In this document: positions 12,384-22,746 of the stretch, in pieces | How positions within the stretch are numbered: the first letter of the stretch is position 1 | Layout: each line of letters opens with the position of its first letter | Assembly: GCA_023105745.1 (NCBI GenBank) | Contig: JALGQZ010000004.1 | Span: 61,435,112-61,499,111, forward strand | Length of the DNA stretch: 64,000 bases | Direction: 5' to 3' | Source of the DNA: Austropuccinia psidii | Lineage: Eukaryota; Basidiomycota; Pucciniomycetes; Pucciniales; Sphaerophragmiaceae | The notes under the pieces: model-generated | Databases searched by the model: none | The model's input: only the letters and a program-made list of their open reading frames with translations | Told to the model about the DNA's origin: nothing | Position numbers and translations under genes: made by a program

Positions 12384-14306
12384 TGTAAGATGTGACTATA
12401 AAACTGATGATAATATTACTATTAATCAACAGTACTATGTCTGTTCTTATGAAATATAATAATAAAGTATTATTATAACCACAATTAAATAATTAAAAAA
12501 AATTATTTCTTTCATGTGTTAAGCACTACTAGTGATTTTAACAGTGAGCAAGTAATTGTCTACTAGAATCAATTACAAGAAGAATTTAATAATAAAAACT
12601 TCTTTATTAAAATAATAAAAGTATTTTAATATATAATTATCTTTTGCAAGAGTAATTATAAAGATAATTCCTGAAGAAAACTATTACTAGAGAAAAACTT
12701 TAAGAATTAAGAATAAATGACTCACTAATACTCCAAAGAACTTATTGATAGATAAGAGTAGAGAAATTTGACGTGGAATTGTGGATTTAAGGGATCAAAA
12801 GGATTTATAACAGTATTACAACAATATATAGTTGGATTCTATGATTTCACGTCTTTCTGATTGATTCTAAAAGATTTAAAACACTTAAGAATAGTTGAAC
12901 TAATACTTACTTGTTGGTAATAATGATTTAATAAATTTATAAGATGATCATATGGAAAAAACAGCAAGAATAGGCTTCTTTTAAGTCAAAAACAGCTCAC
13001 AGAGGCGTGCCATGGAGCAAACTGAAAAACCAGTGAGTGAGAAAACAATAAAACCTTTTGGATTAATGATTGCATCATCTGTTGTCACGTAAGATTATCA
13101 TAATTACTTAATTGATGCTTTTACATGACTACCAACCCCAATATGGTTAAGAATAAAAGGAGTAACATCTGTAAATCTTCTTTTATTCTAAAATAATCAT
13201 TTATTTCTCAAAGTTATCAATGTTATTGCCAATTTCATCACAGGTTGTAATTTCTGTGAATTTTTGAAGATTCAGTGTTTCACGTAGAATGGTCAAAAAT
13301 GGACTGTAAGTAAAACTTTTAATTTTACTAGTAAAACCATAATTCTTTTTGGTTGTACCATAGATAATACAGTTCTTCATTGGTCCTGAAAGTTTCAGGA
13401 AGATTCATTAATAATTGTATTTTTAATGAATTTTTGAAGTTTTTACCTCATTTCTACGTAGAATTGCAAATAGCAGTATTTTGCTGGTTGCTATGAGGTA
13501 CATCAATGAATATGGATCCCAAAAGGGTTTAATTACTCTTTTAGGGTCTAGTCATGGAAAGTCATCAAGAATTGACGTGGTTACAGGAGCCTAAGTAGCT
13601 TATTACCTCCTTGGCACGTCAAAATAGCAGGTTATTTGCTATTTTTCTTATGATTACAGTAGGTGTAACTTGGTAACCAAGTTCCCAAAGAGTTTTAGTT
13701 TACCAATTGGGCCAAGATGAGCCATGGATCCATGCTCTGGAGCTATCCATGCCTCTGAGGCCTCAGAAGTTGGGTATCCTGGCTCTCTTTGATGTCTTTT
13801 GTCCCCCTTGCTTAATTTTTACGTCAAAATAGTAATTTAAGCTTAAAGTGAGATATCCACTATGGGTGTACCAAAAGTCTATGTAAGAATACCATAATAT
13901 TAAGTGCTCAAAACATGCATAACACTATTCTTAGTGTATATGTAACATGGGATTTCTCACTTTCCCATTATTTTGGCAAAAAATCAAGAAAAACAAAAAT
14001 TTTCACGGATCTTTTATGTGGTATTAATTATGTGGTATTGAAGTATTTTCCATTTTACCACCTTAAATACTTAAATTGAGCTTATTCACTCTATGGAGCT
14101 ACCCTAGGTGAATTTTTGTGTAGAATCCAAATCTGGTCTTAAATCCATGGATTTACTTACTCAATAAAAAGTTATTCATCTTTTCTGAAATTAAAAATGA
14201 TGAATTTTGGATATATGCATGACTTATGAGTTTTGCATAATTCAAAATTTCTTTTTAAGATAATTGTGGCCTATTTGGGTATGTAAAATATACCTCAAGG
14301 CTCACA
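12384..14306 (+). mobile_element. Solo LTR, family H, inserted in RNase H of B
   Basis: A 1,923-bp AT-rich block from TGTAAGATGT to AAGGCTCACA, flanked by perfect 5-bp duplications GCTCT (12379-12383 and 14307-14311). Removing it rejoins the RNase H reading WAL|KLWRAFLLS. It contains no coding potential. The TG...CA ends and 5-bp TSD identify a solo LTR, left by recombination between two LTRs or a small non-autonomous element. A distantly similar end, CTAAGGCTCACAG, occurs near 63710. Orientation is arbitrary. Confidence 0.85.
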
Positions 14307-14311
14307 GCTCT

Positions 14312-15209
14312 CAAGCTCTGGAGAGCCTTTCTTCTTTCTCATGCTCATTCCTTTGAAGTCTTGATAGACCAAAGTTGAATTATTCTCAGATTTAGTTCAT
14401 CAAATTCAGAAGGAAGTATGGCAACACAAATATTATAAGGAAATTCTCAAGCAATTAGCAAGAGGTGAATCAATCTCAGATTATACTCTTGAGCCTAAAG
14501 TCAAATTGTTATTATTCAAAGATAGAGTAGTCATCCCAAGAAATCATGAAATTCAATTGGATATCCTTCAACAGCATCATGACTCACCGTTGGCTGGCCA
14601 CCCTGGCAAGGAGAAGACCCTCAAGCTCATTAAGAGGGATTTTTATTGGGCTGGCATGAATCAAATAATCAAGTATTATGTGTCCTCATGTCAGCAATGT
14701 TCAAGAAACAAGAACATTCACCATAAGAAGTTTGGATTACTCAAGCCTTTTCAAATTCCATCTGGTCCTTGGAATTCACTATCAATGGACTTTATCACTC
14801 AATTGCCCTTGTCAAGCGACTTTGATTCAATTTTAGTAGTTTTATACAGATTTTCAAAAATGAAAATATTTATTCCAACTTATTCAACAATCACTGCTTT
14901 GAAATTAGCTCAAATCTTTATTAGTCATGTCTTTTCCAAACATGGTCTTCCAATCAGTATTGTTAGTGATAGAGGTTCATTATTTGTTTCATCATTTTGG
15001 AATCAATTGTGTCAGCAGCTCAAGATATCGAGAGATCTTTCAACTGCCTTCCACCCTGAAACAGATGAACAGACAGAGAGGGTAAATCAGATTCTAGAAC
15101 AGTATCTTTGGATGTATGTCAGTTACCATCAAGATGACTGGCACACCTGGCTCCCTCTGGCTGAATCTTCCTATAATAATGCAGAACATTCATCAACAAA
15201 ACAGTCAAC
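14312..15209 (+). pseudogene. RNase H remnant and integrase of element B
   Basis: KLWRAFLLSHAHSFEVLID continues RNase H to about 14370. The rest of RNase H appears deleted, because the next frame (14377 on) reads straight into the spacer ELFSDLVHQIQKEVWQ. The integrase then follows: HHCC zinc-binding part (HHDSPLAGHPG ... CQQC), first catalytic Asp in MDFITQLP, second in VSDRGSLF, Glu in HPETDEQTERVNQ. The usual DGQTE reads DEQTE here. The frame is cut at KQS (15209) by solo LTR G and resumes at 15946. An integrase of this kind inserts the cDNA; this copy is inactive because it is interrupted. Confidence 0.88.
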
Positions 15210-15945
15210 TGTCACAGGGGCTCTTCTAAATGAAGAGGGCCTGGCACTCAGTGAACAGACTTACTTATGGAGGGCTCAGAATAAAATACTCAAATGGTAA
15301 GAGTAATGAAAAAAGATAATAAATTTCTAGTCATAAAATAATAAGAATCAAAAGATATGAGAGGAAAAAAAAAGCAATAATAAAGAGCCAACCACAAATA
15401 ATCCTGTACCACTGTTTCAACCTGTTCAGAAAAGAGAAAAGGATTAATAAAGAATATGGCCACCAGGACTCTACTGAACAGGTGAGGGAAGGCAAAGACT
15501 AACTTAATAAATAATAAAATAATATTTCTTAATGAGAAATAAAATAATATTAAATAATAAATCCAATATTTTAATTAACTGGGGGAAAAACCCCCAGGTG
15601 GATGAAGAGGGGCTGGTATATGTGAGAAATACCAGCCTTGGAGTTTGTGTGTTGAGATACTTGCCTGTATTCTGGAAGAAGTTGGATGTGGGATTGAATC
15701 CTGTATTGTTGAATACAATACAGGTTATACAGTCAATACAGGTATTTGCGCCTTTATTGATGACAGGCCTATATTTGGTGACTCCTGTATTTGGGTCTTG
15801 CCTGTATGAAACTGTATTGAGGTCTGAAAACTGTATTTGGAGAATGTTGAATGAAACCCCCTTGGTGATTGGGTTTTGAAGGGTATCAATGAAGTAATGA
15901 TTGTTGAAGATGATTGGTAATACCCCTGCCTCCTTGGCTGTGACA
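15210..15945 (-). mobile_element. Solo LTR G (B-family LTR, minus orientation) in the integrase of B
   Basis: 736 bp. Read on the minus strand it runs TGTCACAGCCAAGG to CCCCTGTGACA and matches the LTRs of A and B (CTGTATT words, CCAGCCCC block, GGACTC/AGCC blocks). Flanks are TCAAC (15205-15209) and TCATC (15946-15950), a TSD with one difference. Removing it restores the integrase frame. Confidence 0.88.
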
Positions 15946-16592
15946 TCATCATTTTTCACCATTTATGGAAGAAATCCCAGCTTTGGCTCAATTCACATTT
16001 CTCAAGATACACCTGCTGGAAAGTTATCAACAAAACTCCGATCAATACAGCAAGTTGCCAGAGAAGAATTAGAGTCAGCAATAACGCCTTTTAAGAAGTA
16101 TGCAGATAGAAATAGAGAAATTCCACCTGATTTCCAACCTGGGGACAAAGTATGGCTAGCTTCCAAGAGCATCAAGACAACAAGACCCACCAAGAAACTT
16201 TCAGAAAATGGTTGGGACCCTTTGAAGTTCTCAAGAAGATTGGCAGCCATGCATATCACCTCAAGTTGCCTCAACAATGGAAGTCAGTTCACCCTGTCTT
16301 CCATGTGTCCTTGTTAGAACCAGTGAAGCAATCAACTATCCCAAGTTGACACCAATTGCCACCACCTCCAGTAATAGTTGAAGAGCAAGAAGAATGGGAA
16401 GTGGCTCAGGTTCTGGACCCAAAACTCAAGAGAGGTACATTATGGTATCTATTGGAGTGGAAAGGATTCAATGAAGACCCAGAAAGAACAACTTGGGAGC
16501 CAGCTTCCAACCTTACCAGCTCCCCAGACCTTGTCAAGGATCGTCACACTTTTTATCCAGACAAGCCTGGCCCAAATTCCTCGAGAGTTTGA
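15946..16592 (+). pseudogene. Integrase C-terminus and chromodomain of element B
   Basis: Continues SSFFTIYGRNPSF after solo LTR G, then the integrase C-terminal GDKVWL motif. A frameshift near 16203 moves it to KWLGPFEVLKKIGSHAYHLK and HPVFHVSLLEP. A TGA at about 16347 interrupts a proline-rich linker (LPPPPVIVEEQ). A chromodomain follows: EWEVAQVLD, YLLEWKGFNEDPERTTWEP, ending NSSRV-stop. Chromodomains of this class steer integration to modified histones. This places B among the chromoviruses. Confidence 0.9.
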
Positions 16593-18312
16593 TTTATGGT
16601 GCTTGGTGGGGATTGGAGTTTATGAAAGTAGGTTCCTCTCCTGGCATGCACCTTTAAGGGGGTATTCTACCCAAATATGTTGTAAGAATCACCTTGGCCA
16701 CTTTGTGAGCACTTGTCAATTTCTTTCAACAGGTATAGAAGGCCTTGAAACATCAATACCCTGAATTTGGACCTTTCATCAAGATATGGCCAAATTCCCT
16801 TTTTTCTTTTTTATTCTTTTTCTTTCTTTCACAAATATTATTCCAGATTATGCCATTAAATATTATTAAAGACATTCTTTAACTCAAATTCATTTATGGC
16901 AAAGCTTTCTATTCTGTTATGATGCTTGGTGGGGAGTGGAAGTTATGAAAGTAAGTTCCATCTCCTGGTATGCATCTCTGAGGGTTCAACTTCTTTTGAA
17001 ACAACACCTTGGCCACTCTGTGAGCATCAAATGTTTGGTTTTATCTTTTCAGGAAAAATCTTGGCCAAAATCAAGCAAATCACCACAAGAAGATCAATCC
17101 TCAGAAGTTTTCTTATTTCTGTTTCTTTACTCTCTTTTTCTCTCAATTCTTTTTCATTTTTATTTTATTTCATTTTCTTTTACTTGTATGTTTTATTTTT
17201 ATTTTTATTTCTTGTTTCACAAGCAGCAGTCATCACTCCCATATCATGTTTGGGGAGTGAATTCATTCAATAATCAAAGAGCAAAACACTAGTAATGGTA
17301 AAGACCAGCTACAGATAACCCTCATCAAAATTTCTTCAAGTCAGCCTTGAACTCATCTTCAAGTCAAATTTCAAAGTCAAGACCAAGCAAATCATGGGAG
17401 AATCCAAGTCAGAAAGTCAAATATGGCAATTTGAACTTCATGAACAGAGTAAAGCACAAGAAAATAGAAGAAATTATCATAAAAAACTGTTTCATAGGCC
17501 AAATCGGCCATTTTCATGCATTTGCACACTTTTGCACATTTTTGGCTTCATTCTTCTTCAAAAATAAAAATCTATGTTTTATTCAATTCTTCAGCAAAAT
17601 ATGCCATTGTGACCATTTTGGCACGTTTGCACATTTTGGCGTCATTTCTCTTCACAACCTTCAAAAACTCATTTTTATTCAATTATTCATCAAATATGCC
17701 ATTTTAATGATATGGGCATATTTGCACACTTTTGCGCATTTATGGCTATTTCAGCTTCAAAGCATTTAGAAAAGGGCAAAAACACCAATTTCAATCAAAA
17801 AATCATCCAAAACTTCATTATCTTTCATTTTGCACACTTTGGCCATTTTGACCAAAAAAAACCACAAAACCACAATTTTGGGGAACGATTCAAGGACTTC
17901 TGAAATGGTCCAAGAAAGAAAAAAGGCCAAGTTGGCCCAACCTCCAAATGAAGACAAAATTGATGGAATGGCAGTGGGTTCTTAGGACATGGACCTGAAT
18001 TCACTTTTTATCATGAGCCATGAGGACTCAAGACAAAATGAGTGAAGAACTCTGCAATGAGGAGAAGATCAAAGAAATAAAAGAAAGAAATTGATTGAGT
18101 GAAGACAGTTCTTAAGTGAAGAAGAATCAGAATGAAGACAAAGAAGAAGGACCTACAAGTTATGAAGCTGAAAGGGGTTGAAATTATGATTTATGAGGAG
18201 GAACTTTGAGAGATGACACTTGGGAATTGGGGGGGAAAACAAATCAGTTGATCTTATCAAGAGTCATTACTTTTATGGTGCTGAGAGCTCACCACTTTCA
18301 AGAGGGGGATAA
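16593..18312 (+). other. Long 3' non-coding region of element B with direct repeats and polypurine tract
   Basis: About 1.7 kb between the chromodomain and the 3' LTR without a conserved frame. Two imperfect direct repeats (about 16602-16710 and 16920-17030) start GCTTGGTGGGGA and share TATGAAAGTA and CACCTTGGCCACT. From about 17510 to 17850 the words TTTGCACA, TTTTGCAC and TTTTGGC recur. The tract AAGAGGGGGATAA at 18300-18312 just before the LTR is the plus-strand priming site. Confidence 0.7.
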
Positions 18313-19010
18313 TGTCACAGCCATGAAGACAGGCAGGGCATTGCCACTCATTACTAATGGAAAATCTTCCAACACCTAATCAGCAAGGGGTTTCATGGAA
18401 GATTCACCAAGTACAGTTTCAAACCTCAATACAGCTCAATACAGGCAAAAACCAAGTACAGGATCCACCAAATAAAGGCCTGTCCTCAACACAGGCACAA
18501 ATACCTGTATTGATTCAAATAACTGTATTGGATACACCAATACGGTTTCACATCTCAAATACAGGTTCCTCAATCATACAATCATAGTTTCTGAACACTC
18601 AAACACCAGGCTGGCACATTTTCACATATACAAGCCCCCTTTCACCCACCTGGGGGTTTCCCCCAGTTAATTAAAACATTGGATTTACTATTTAATATTA
18701 TTTTATTAACTATCAAGTTAGTCTTTGCCTTCCCTCACCTCTTCAGTAGAGTCCTGGTGGCCATATGCTTTATTAATCCTTTTCTCTTTTCTGAACAGGT
18801 TGAAACATTGGTACAGTATTATTTGTGGTTGGCTCTTTATTATTGCTTTTGTTTTTCTCTCATATCTTTTAATGCTTATTATTTTATGACTAGGAATTTA
18901 TCCTGTTATTTCATTACTCTTATGAATTGAGTATTTTATTCTGAGCCCTCCATAAGTAGGTCTGTTTACTGAGTGCCAGGCCCTCTTTGCTTAGAAGAGC
19001 CCCTGTGACA
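18313..19010 (+). repeat. 3' LTR of element B
   Basis: 698 bp, TGTCACAGCCATGAAGAC to CCCCTGTGACA, closely matching 7588-8312. It lacks a short block present in the 5' copy around 7980-8005. Confidence 0.92.
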
Positions 19011-19980
19011 ATTTACATCTCAAGACCTTTAGATGTAATCTTCTTTCCAATGAACCAATATGCCATAAATGATGTTATATATTATTATGCATCATTTTTA
19101 AACAGAAATTCAATGGTGGCAATATCAAATGGTCATTTCAATACTCCAACATATCATCACGTCATCAAGGCACCCAATCATTCAGAGGACTCATCAAGGC
19201 TCAAGAGCAAGTGTTTCAGCGTCAAAGACCAATCACGCCATCAAGACGTCATTGGATAATTTCATTAACATTATTCCTCCAAGGAAATACTGTTCAACCA
19301 TTCTCAAGGGAGTCAAGAGGCAGTTTATTCATTCATTCATTAATTTTTCAAGTGTCAAAGCTCCACTCAATCCATCTTGGCAACCACCTTCATTTCAATA
19401 CAGTCTGGATCCATCAAGAACTGTATTTCATTTTCAAATATGGGAAATTCATTAAAACCATTTCAATTTCAATATTAGCCAGCTGTATCAATTCCCAAAA
19501 GAATTAATACAGATCATTTTTCAGCCTGAAGAACTCAAGCTCCCAACTTTTCACATATACCGGCTACCCTTTCCACCCTGGGGGGGTTTTTCCCCAGTTA
19601 ATTAATATATTTTGATTTTATTTTCTCTTTATTAATCTTGCCATTTCTTTTAAGTGAATACTGATATTTTCAAGTCAGTCATTTAGCACCTTTTCTCTTT
19701 TCTTTCTTTGCCTGTAAATGGATATTTGGTGGTCATATCCTTACAAATTTCATTGTTCATTTTAGCAGGTTGAAACAGTGATTAACAAATTACTTGGTTG
19801 GCTCTTTGGCCATTGGGCTTCTCATTTCGCTTATTGCATCTCATCTTTGTACTTGCATCCTTCTTAGAGAAATTGATTCTTTTATTTTATGTTCTTTCTT
19901 CTTTGGAGCCTTCCAAGTGAGTTCCCTGATTTCTGAGTGCCAGGCCACTCTTGTTTTTCTGTCCAAGAGCCCCTGTGACC
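19011..19980 (+). repeat. 5' LTR of C, second segment
   Basis: Continues the C LTR after B and matches 58755-59736 nearly base for base (AGACCTTTRGAYGTAATC, AATGAACCAATATGCC, TTCACATATACCGGCTACCC). It ends AGAGCCCCTGTGACC, where the expected final A is C. Confidence 0.85.
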
Positions 19981-20654
19981 TTATACTAATTAACTCATAA
20001 TTTCTTTTCATTCTGTTCATTCTTTCTTTATAATTTCATTCACTAATTTCATATAAATATGACTTGTTAATGCTTATGAACCTTATGATTCATTGTCACC
20101 TCTCAATTTTCTCTCATGCATTCTTCATTCTGAAAATTGAAAGCTGACCCAAATCTTCTTCTTTATTTCTCTTTCTTAAAAATCCTATCTCGAATCATCA
20201 TTTTAAATTCATTCATAATTCAGGTGTCATCTTAATTTTCATTTGATTTCAAATTTTTCATCAAGTTATTCAGACAAATTCTTCACATCAAGATTCATAT
20301 TTGATTCATTCTTCAAGAATTTTGATTTTTCAAGAAGAACTCACTTGATTTTGATTTGACTGATTGATTTGACATAAATTGATTTTGCCTCAAGAATTCA
20401 TTTTATTGATTGATTGATTTTGAAAGATTTTGATTTTGATTGGTGTGACATATTTGATTCATTGACTTCAAGATTTCAGTTGATATTTAATTGATTGATT
20501 TACCTGAAGATCTCATTTGATTTATTGATTTTTTATTGATTTTCTTCAAGATATTGATTTTGACTTTGATTTCAATCATTATTTCAAATTGCCTCAAGTT
20601 TTCATCTTCAAATTTTGATTCTTGTTCATTTTATTTCATTTTTATCCTGAAATC
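19981..20654 (+). other. 5' leader of element C
   Basis: Non-coding. It begins TTATACTAATTAACTCATAATTTC (in two parts: TTATACTAATTAAC, then TCATAATTTC), like B's leader, followed by TTGATTGA/TCAAGA low-complexity sequence. Confidence 0.6.
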
Positions 20655-21475
20655 ATGCCCATCAAATACTCACCTCCTGCAAGGAAGACAAGATCTCAGG
20701 CCAGAACTCAAGCTGTTCTCACTCTAACTCCAAGGGCTCCTCTTGATGGCACCACAGCCTTTTCTCAACTGAGGGCCAAATTGGACAGATGACCCATTTT
20801 GGAAGGAGCAGCACCATCCAGGAAGGAAGGAAGAGGGCCCAGAAGATCGAGTTCATTTTCAGGAGTAGTTGGCAAATTCCCAGGAACTTCACGGACCATT
20901 TTCAGAGGTCCAGGTGCAGATGGTGAAGAGGAGGAGGAGAATTCTGTGGAAGAGGAAGAGTCTGATGATACTGAAGGTGTCCCTGCTCCTGTGGGGGCAT
21001 CCCAAGGTATTGGAGGGCCAACTCTAGCCCAGTCTAATTAGCCTGTCTCTCATCAGTCTGAACCATTTTTATTGGTCATTATGCAGCAAATGTCTCAAAT
21101 TCTGGCCAATCTTCAAGCAGCTTCATCCTCTGAAGCATCAAGACCACCAGCCTTCAAGACTCCATCTATGAAGGCACCAGAATGCTTTGATGGGACTCAA
21201 CCGCTCAAAGTTAGAAGCTTTATTCAGTATTCTCAACTGATTTTTCATAATGATCTGGCAAACTTTGCTCAAGACAGATAGAAGGTCCTTTATGCCACTT
21301 CATTTCTCATTGGCAGGGCTGAAAAATGGCTTGAGCCTTATCTTTCCAATCTCACCAATCAAGATCCAAATTACCTTCTCAATTCATGGAAATTATTTTA
21401 ATCTCAACTCTTTACCTTATTTGGGGAGCCAAATGAAGTCAGAAAAGCTGAAGCATAATTGGATTCTTCAAGAAT
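20655..21475 (+). pseudogene. Gag of element C, 5' part (interrupted by D)
   Basis: Starts MPIKYSPPARKTRSQ at 20655. It is homologous to the gags at 1-1295 (minus) and 9123, but has in-frame stops at about 20790, 21039, 21279, 21399 and 21456. The frame ends ...LDSSR at 21474, where giant transposon D begins; the same gag sentence continues at 55971 as KEGEHGSLDIADFRSL. Confidence 0.88.
21473..21475. repeat. TSD of D, left copy (AAT)
   Basis: AAT abuts the CACC end at 21476; the second AAT is at 55968-55970. Collapsing one copy restores the gag reading SSR-M-KEG. A 3-bp duplication is typical of CACTA/CMC transposons. Confidence 0.88.
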
Positions 21476-21521
21476 CACCAGGGCGAATCTCGCGTCAATC
21501 GTCGGCGATTGACTTCACGTC
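21476..21521 (+). repeat. Left terminal inverted repeat of D
   Basis: Begins CACCAGGGCGAATCT and ends GACTTCACGTC. Against the reverse complement of 55922-55967 it differs at positions 5, 16, 18 and 31. It contains an internal inverted repeat, GTCAATCG then TCGG then CGATTGAC. Confidence 0.93.
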
Positions 21522-21837
21522 GCACCGCGGTCAGTATAAAATCTTGCTTCAGTCGCGTTATGTCACTTTATAGTCACTGGATTTAGTGGGTCACGTCACG
21601 TCAGCGTCAAGACAACGTCAATCGTCACATGTGTCACATGAGAATGTCACTCAAAGCCCAAACCCATTTCAACACTATGCGCAACGTTCGTGTAATTTCA
21701 CCTCATTGGCTTCCGCCTCCCCAACGCTTAGCATGCTCACGCACCCGCACCGCCCTCCATCCAGATGAGACTCCGACACTGCCCGCCCCTCTCCGTCCTC
21801 ACCACTCCTTACGCTTTCACACCCCCGCCCCTACCAT
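21522..21837. promoter_or_regulatory. Left subterminal region of D with CGTCA/GTCAC repeats
   Basis: Non-coding. Between 21560 and 21655 the words GTCAC, CGTCA and ACGTCA occur about ten times (for example GGGTCACGTCACGTCAGCG). CACTA transposases bind short repeated subterminal motifs, so these are candidate binding sites; that assignment is inference. Confidence 0.55.
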
Positions 21838-22205
21838 CCTTACGCTTGTGTAGTACCCTCCCGACATGCCTCCGACAACGCTTACCATCCTTACGCTCAT
21901 GTAGTGCCCTCCCGACATGCCCCCGACAACGCTTACTCTCCCTCCCGACATTCTCCCGACACTGCTTACCATCCTTACGCTCATGTAGTGCCCTCCCGAC
22001 ATGCCCCCGACAACGCTTACCCTCCCTCCCGACATTCTCCCGACACTGCTTACCATCCTTACGCTCATGTAGTGCCCTCCCGACATGCCTCCGACAACAG
22101 TTACCCTCCCTCCCAACATTTTCCCGACACTGCTTACCATCCTTACGCTCATGTCGTGCCCTCCCGACATGCCTCCGACAACAGTTACCCTCCTCACGCT
22201 TCCGT
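21838..22205. repeat. 84-bp GC-rich minisatellite near the left end of D
   Basis: The phrase TTACGCTCATGTAGTGCCC recurs at 21891, 21975, 22059 and 22143, an exact 84-bp period, preceded by a shortened 51-bp unit at 21840. Units are made of CCCGACATGCC, CCGACAACG and CCCGACACTGC blocks. All long ORFs here, in several frames, are by-products of the repeat. Confidence 0.92.
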
Positions 22206-22746
22206 ATTACATCCATAGTGTACAGTACGGTGGCTTGTTGGCATACACGATGAACGCAATTGCCGAAATATGCTGAGTGGCCTTCTCTGCCAACAGGACC
22301 TAAGGGGATATTGGTCAGTATATTCACCATGTTGTGGTTAGGGTTTAAATCATGAGACTCACAAATTAAAACCTAATAAGTGGACTATTTAAGACAAGAA
22401 TTGTGTCTCCTGTTTCGCCGACAAAACCATTTTATTTCATATCAATCAAATGAACACTTTGCTTAGTCCTTACCTCATGAGCGTTGAATAGTTCAAAAGT
22501 TGACTTTAGTAGGTTTCTCACTAGTCAACTTTATTCAATGTCTCACAGGGAAGTGATTTCATTTGCATGATATGAAGTAATTTGCAAAACATTGCCTCCT
22601 TCAATTTCCCGACAAATCGCATTTTGCAAATGCGATTATTTTACTTGCACCTTTTTTCTTGAATTTGGATCTTTTTATTCAAAAATTTTCAAACAAGTTA
22701 TCAATCAACTCGTCACCATCTATTTGCATAATAAACTACCTCCGCT
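22206..22746. other. Intergenic stretch upstream of the 677-aa gene
   Basis: No coding sequence seen. A degenerate copy of the palindrome family may lie at 22217-22250 (TACGGTGGC ... GGCATACAC). The 3' half probably holds the promoter of the gene starting at 22747. Confidence 0.4.

Larger units (their letters stand above)
7588..19010 (+). mobile_element. Gypsy (chromovirus) LTR retrotransposon B
   Basis: Two LTRs (7588-8312 and 18313-19010) start TGTCACAGCCATG and end CCCCTGTGACA. They enclose gag, protease, RT, RNase H, integrase and a chromodomain. Flanks are ATTTC on the left (7583-7587) and ATTTA on the right (19011-19015), a TSD with one difference. B sits inside the 5' LTR of C. It carries two later solo LTRs (H and G) and is about 8.76 kb without them. 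Stops and frameshifts make it non-functional. Confidence 0.92.

Noticed and set aside
17347..17957. Small ORFs in the B 3' region (up to 140 codons)
   Set aside because: His/Phe-rich frames produced by repeated TTTGCACATTTT words; overlapping in several frames.
21765..22330. ORFs of 76-173 codons on both strands at the left end of D
   Set aside because: They are generated by an 84-bp repeat whose length is a multiple of three; no conserved protein features.
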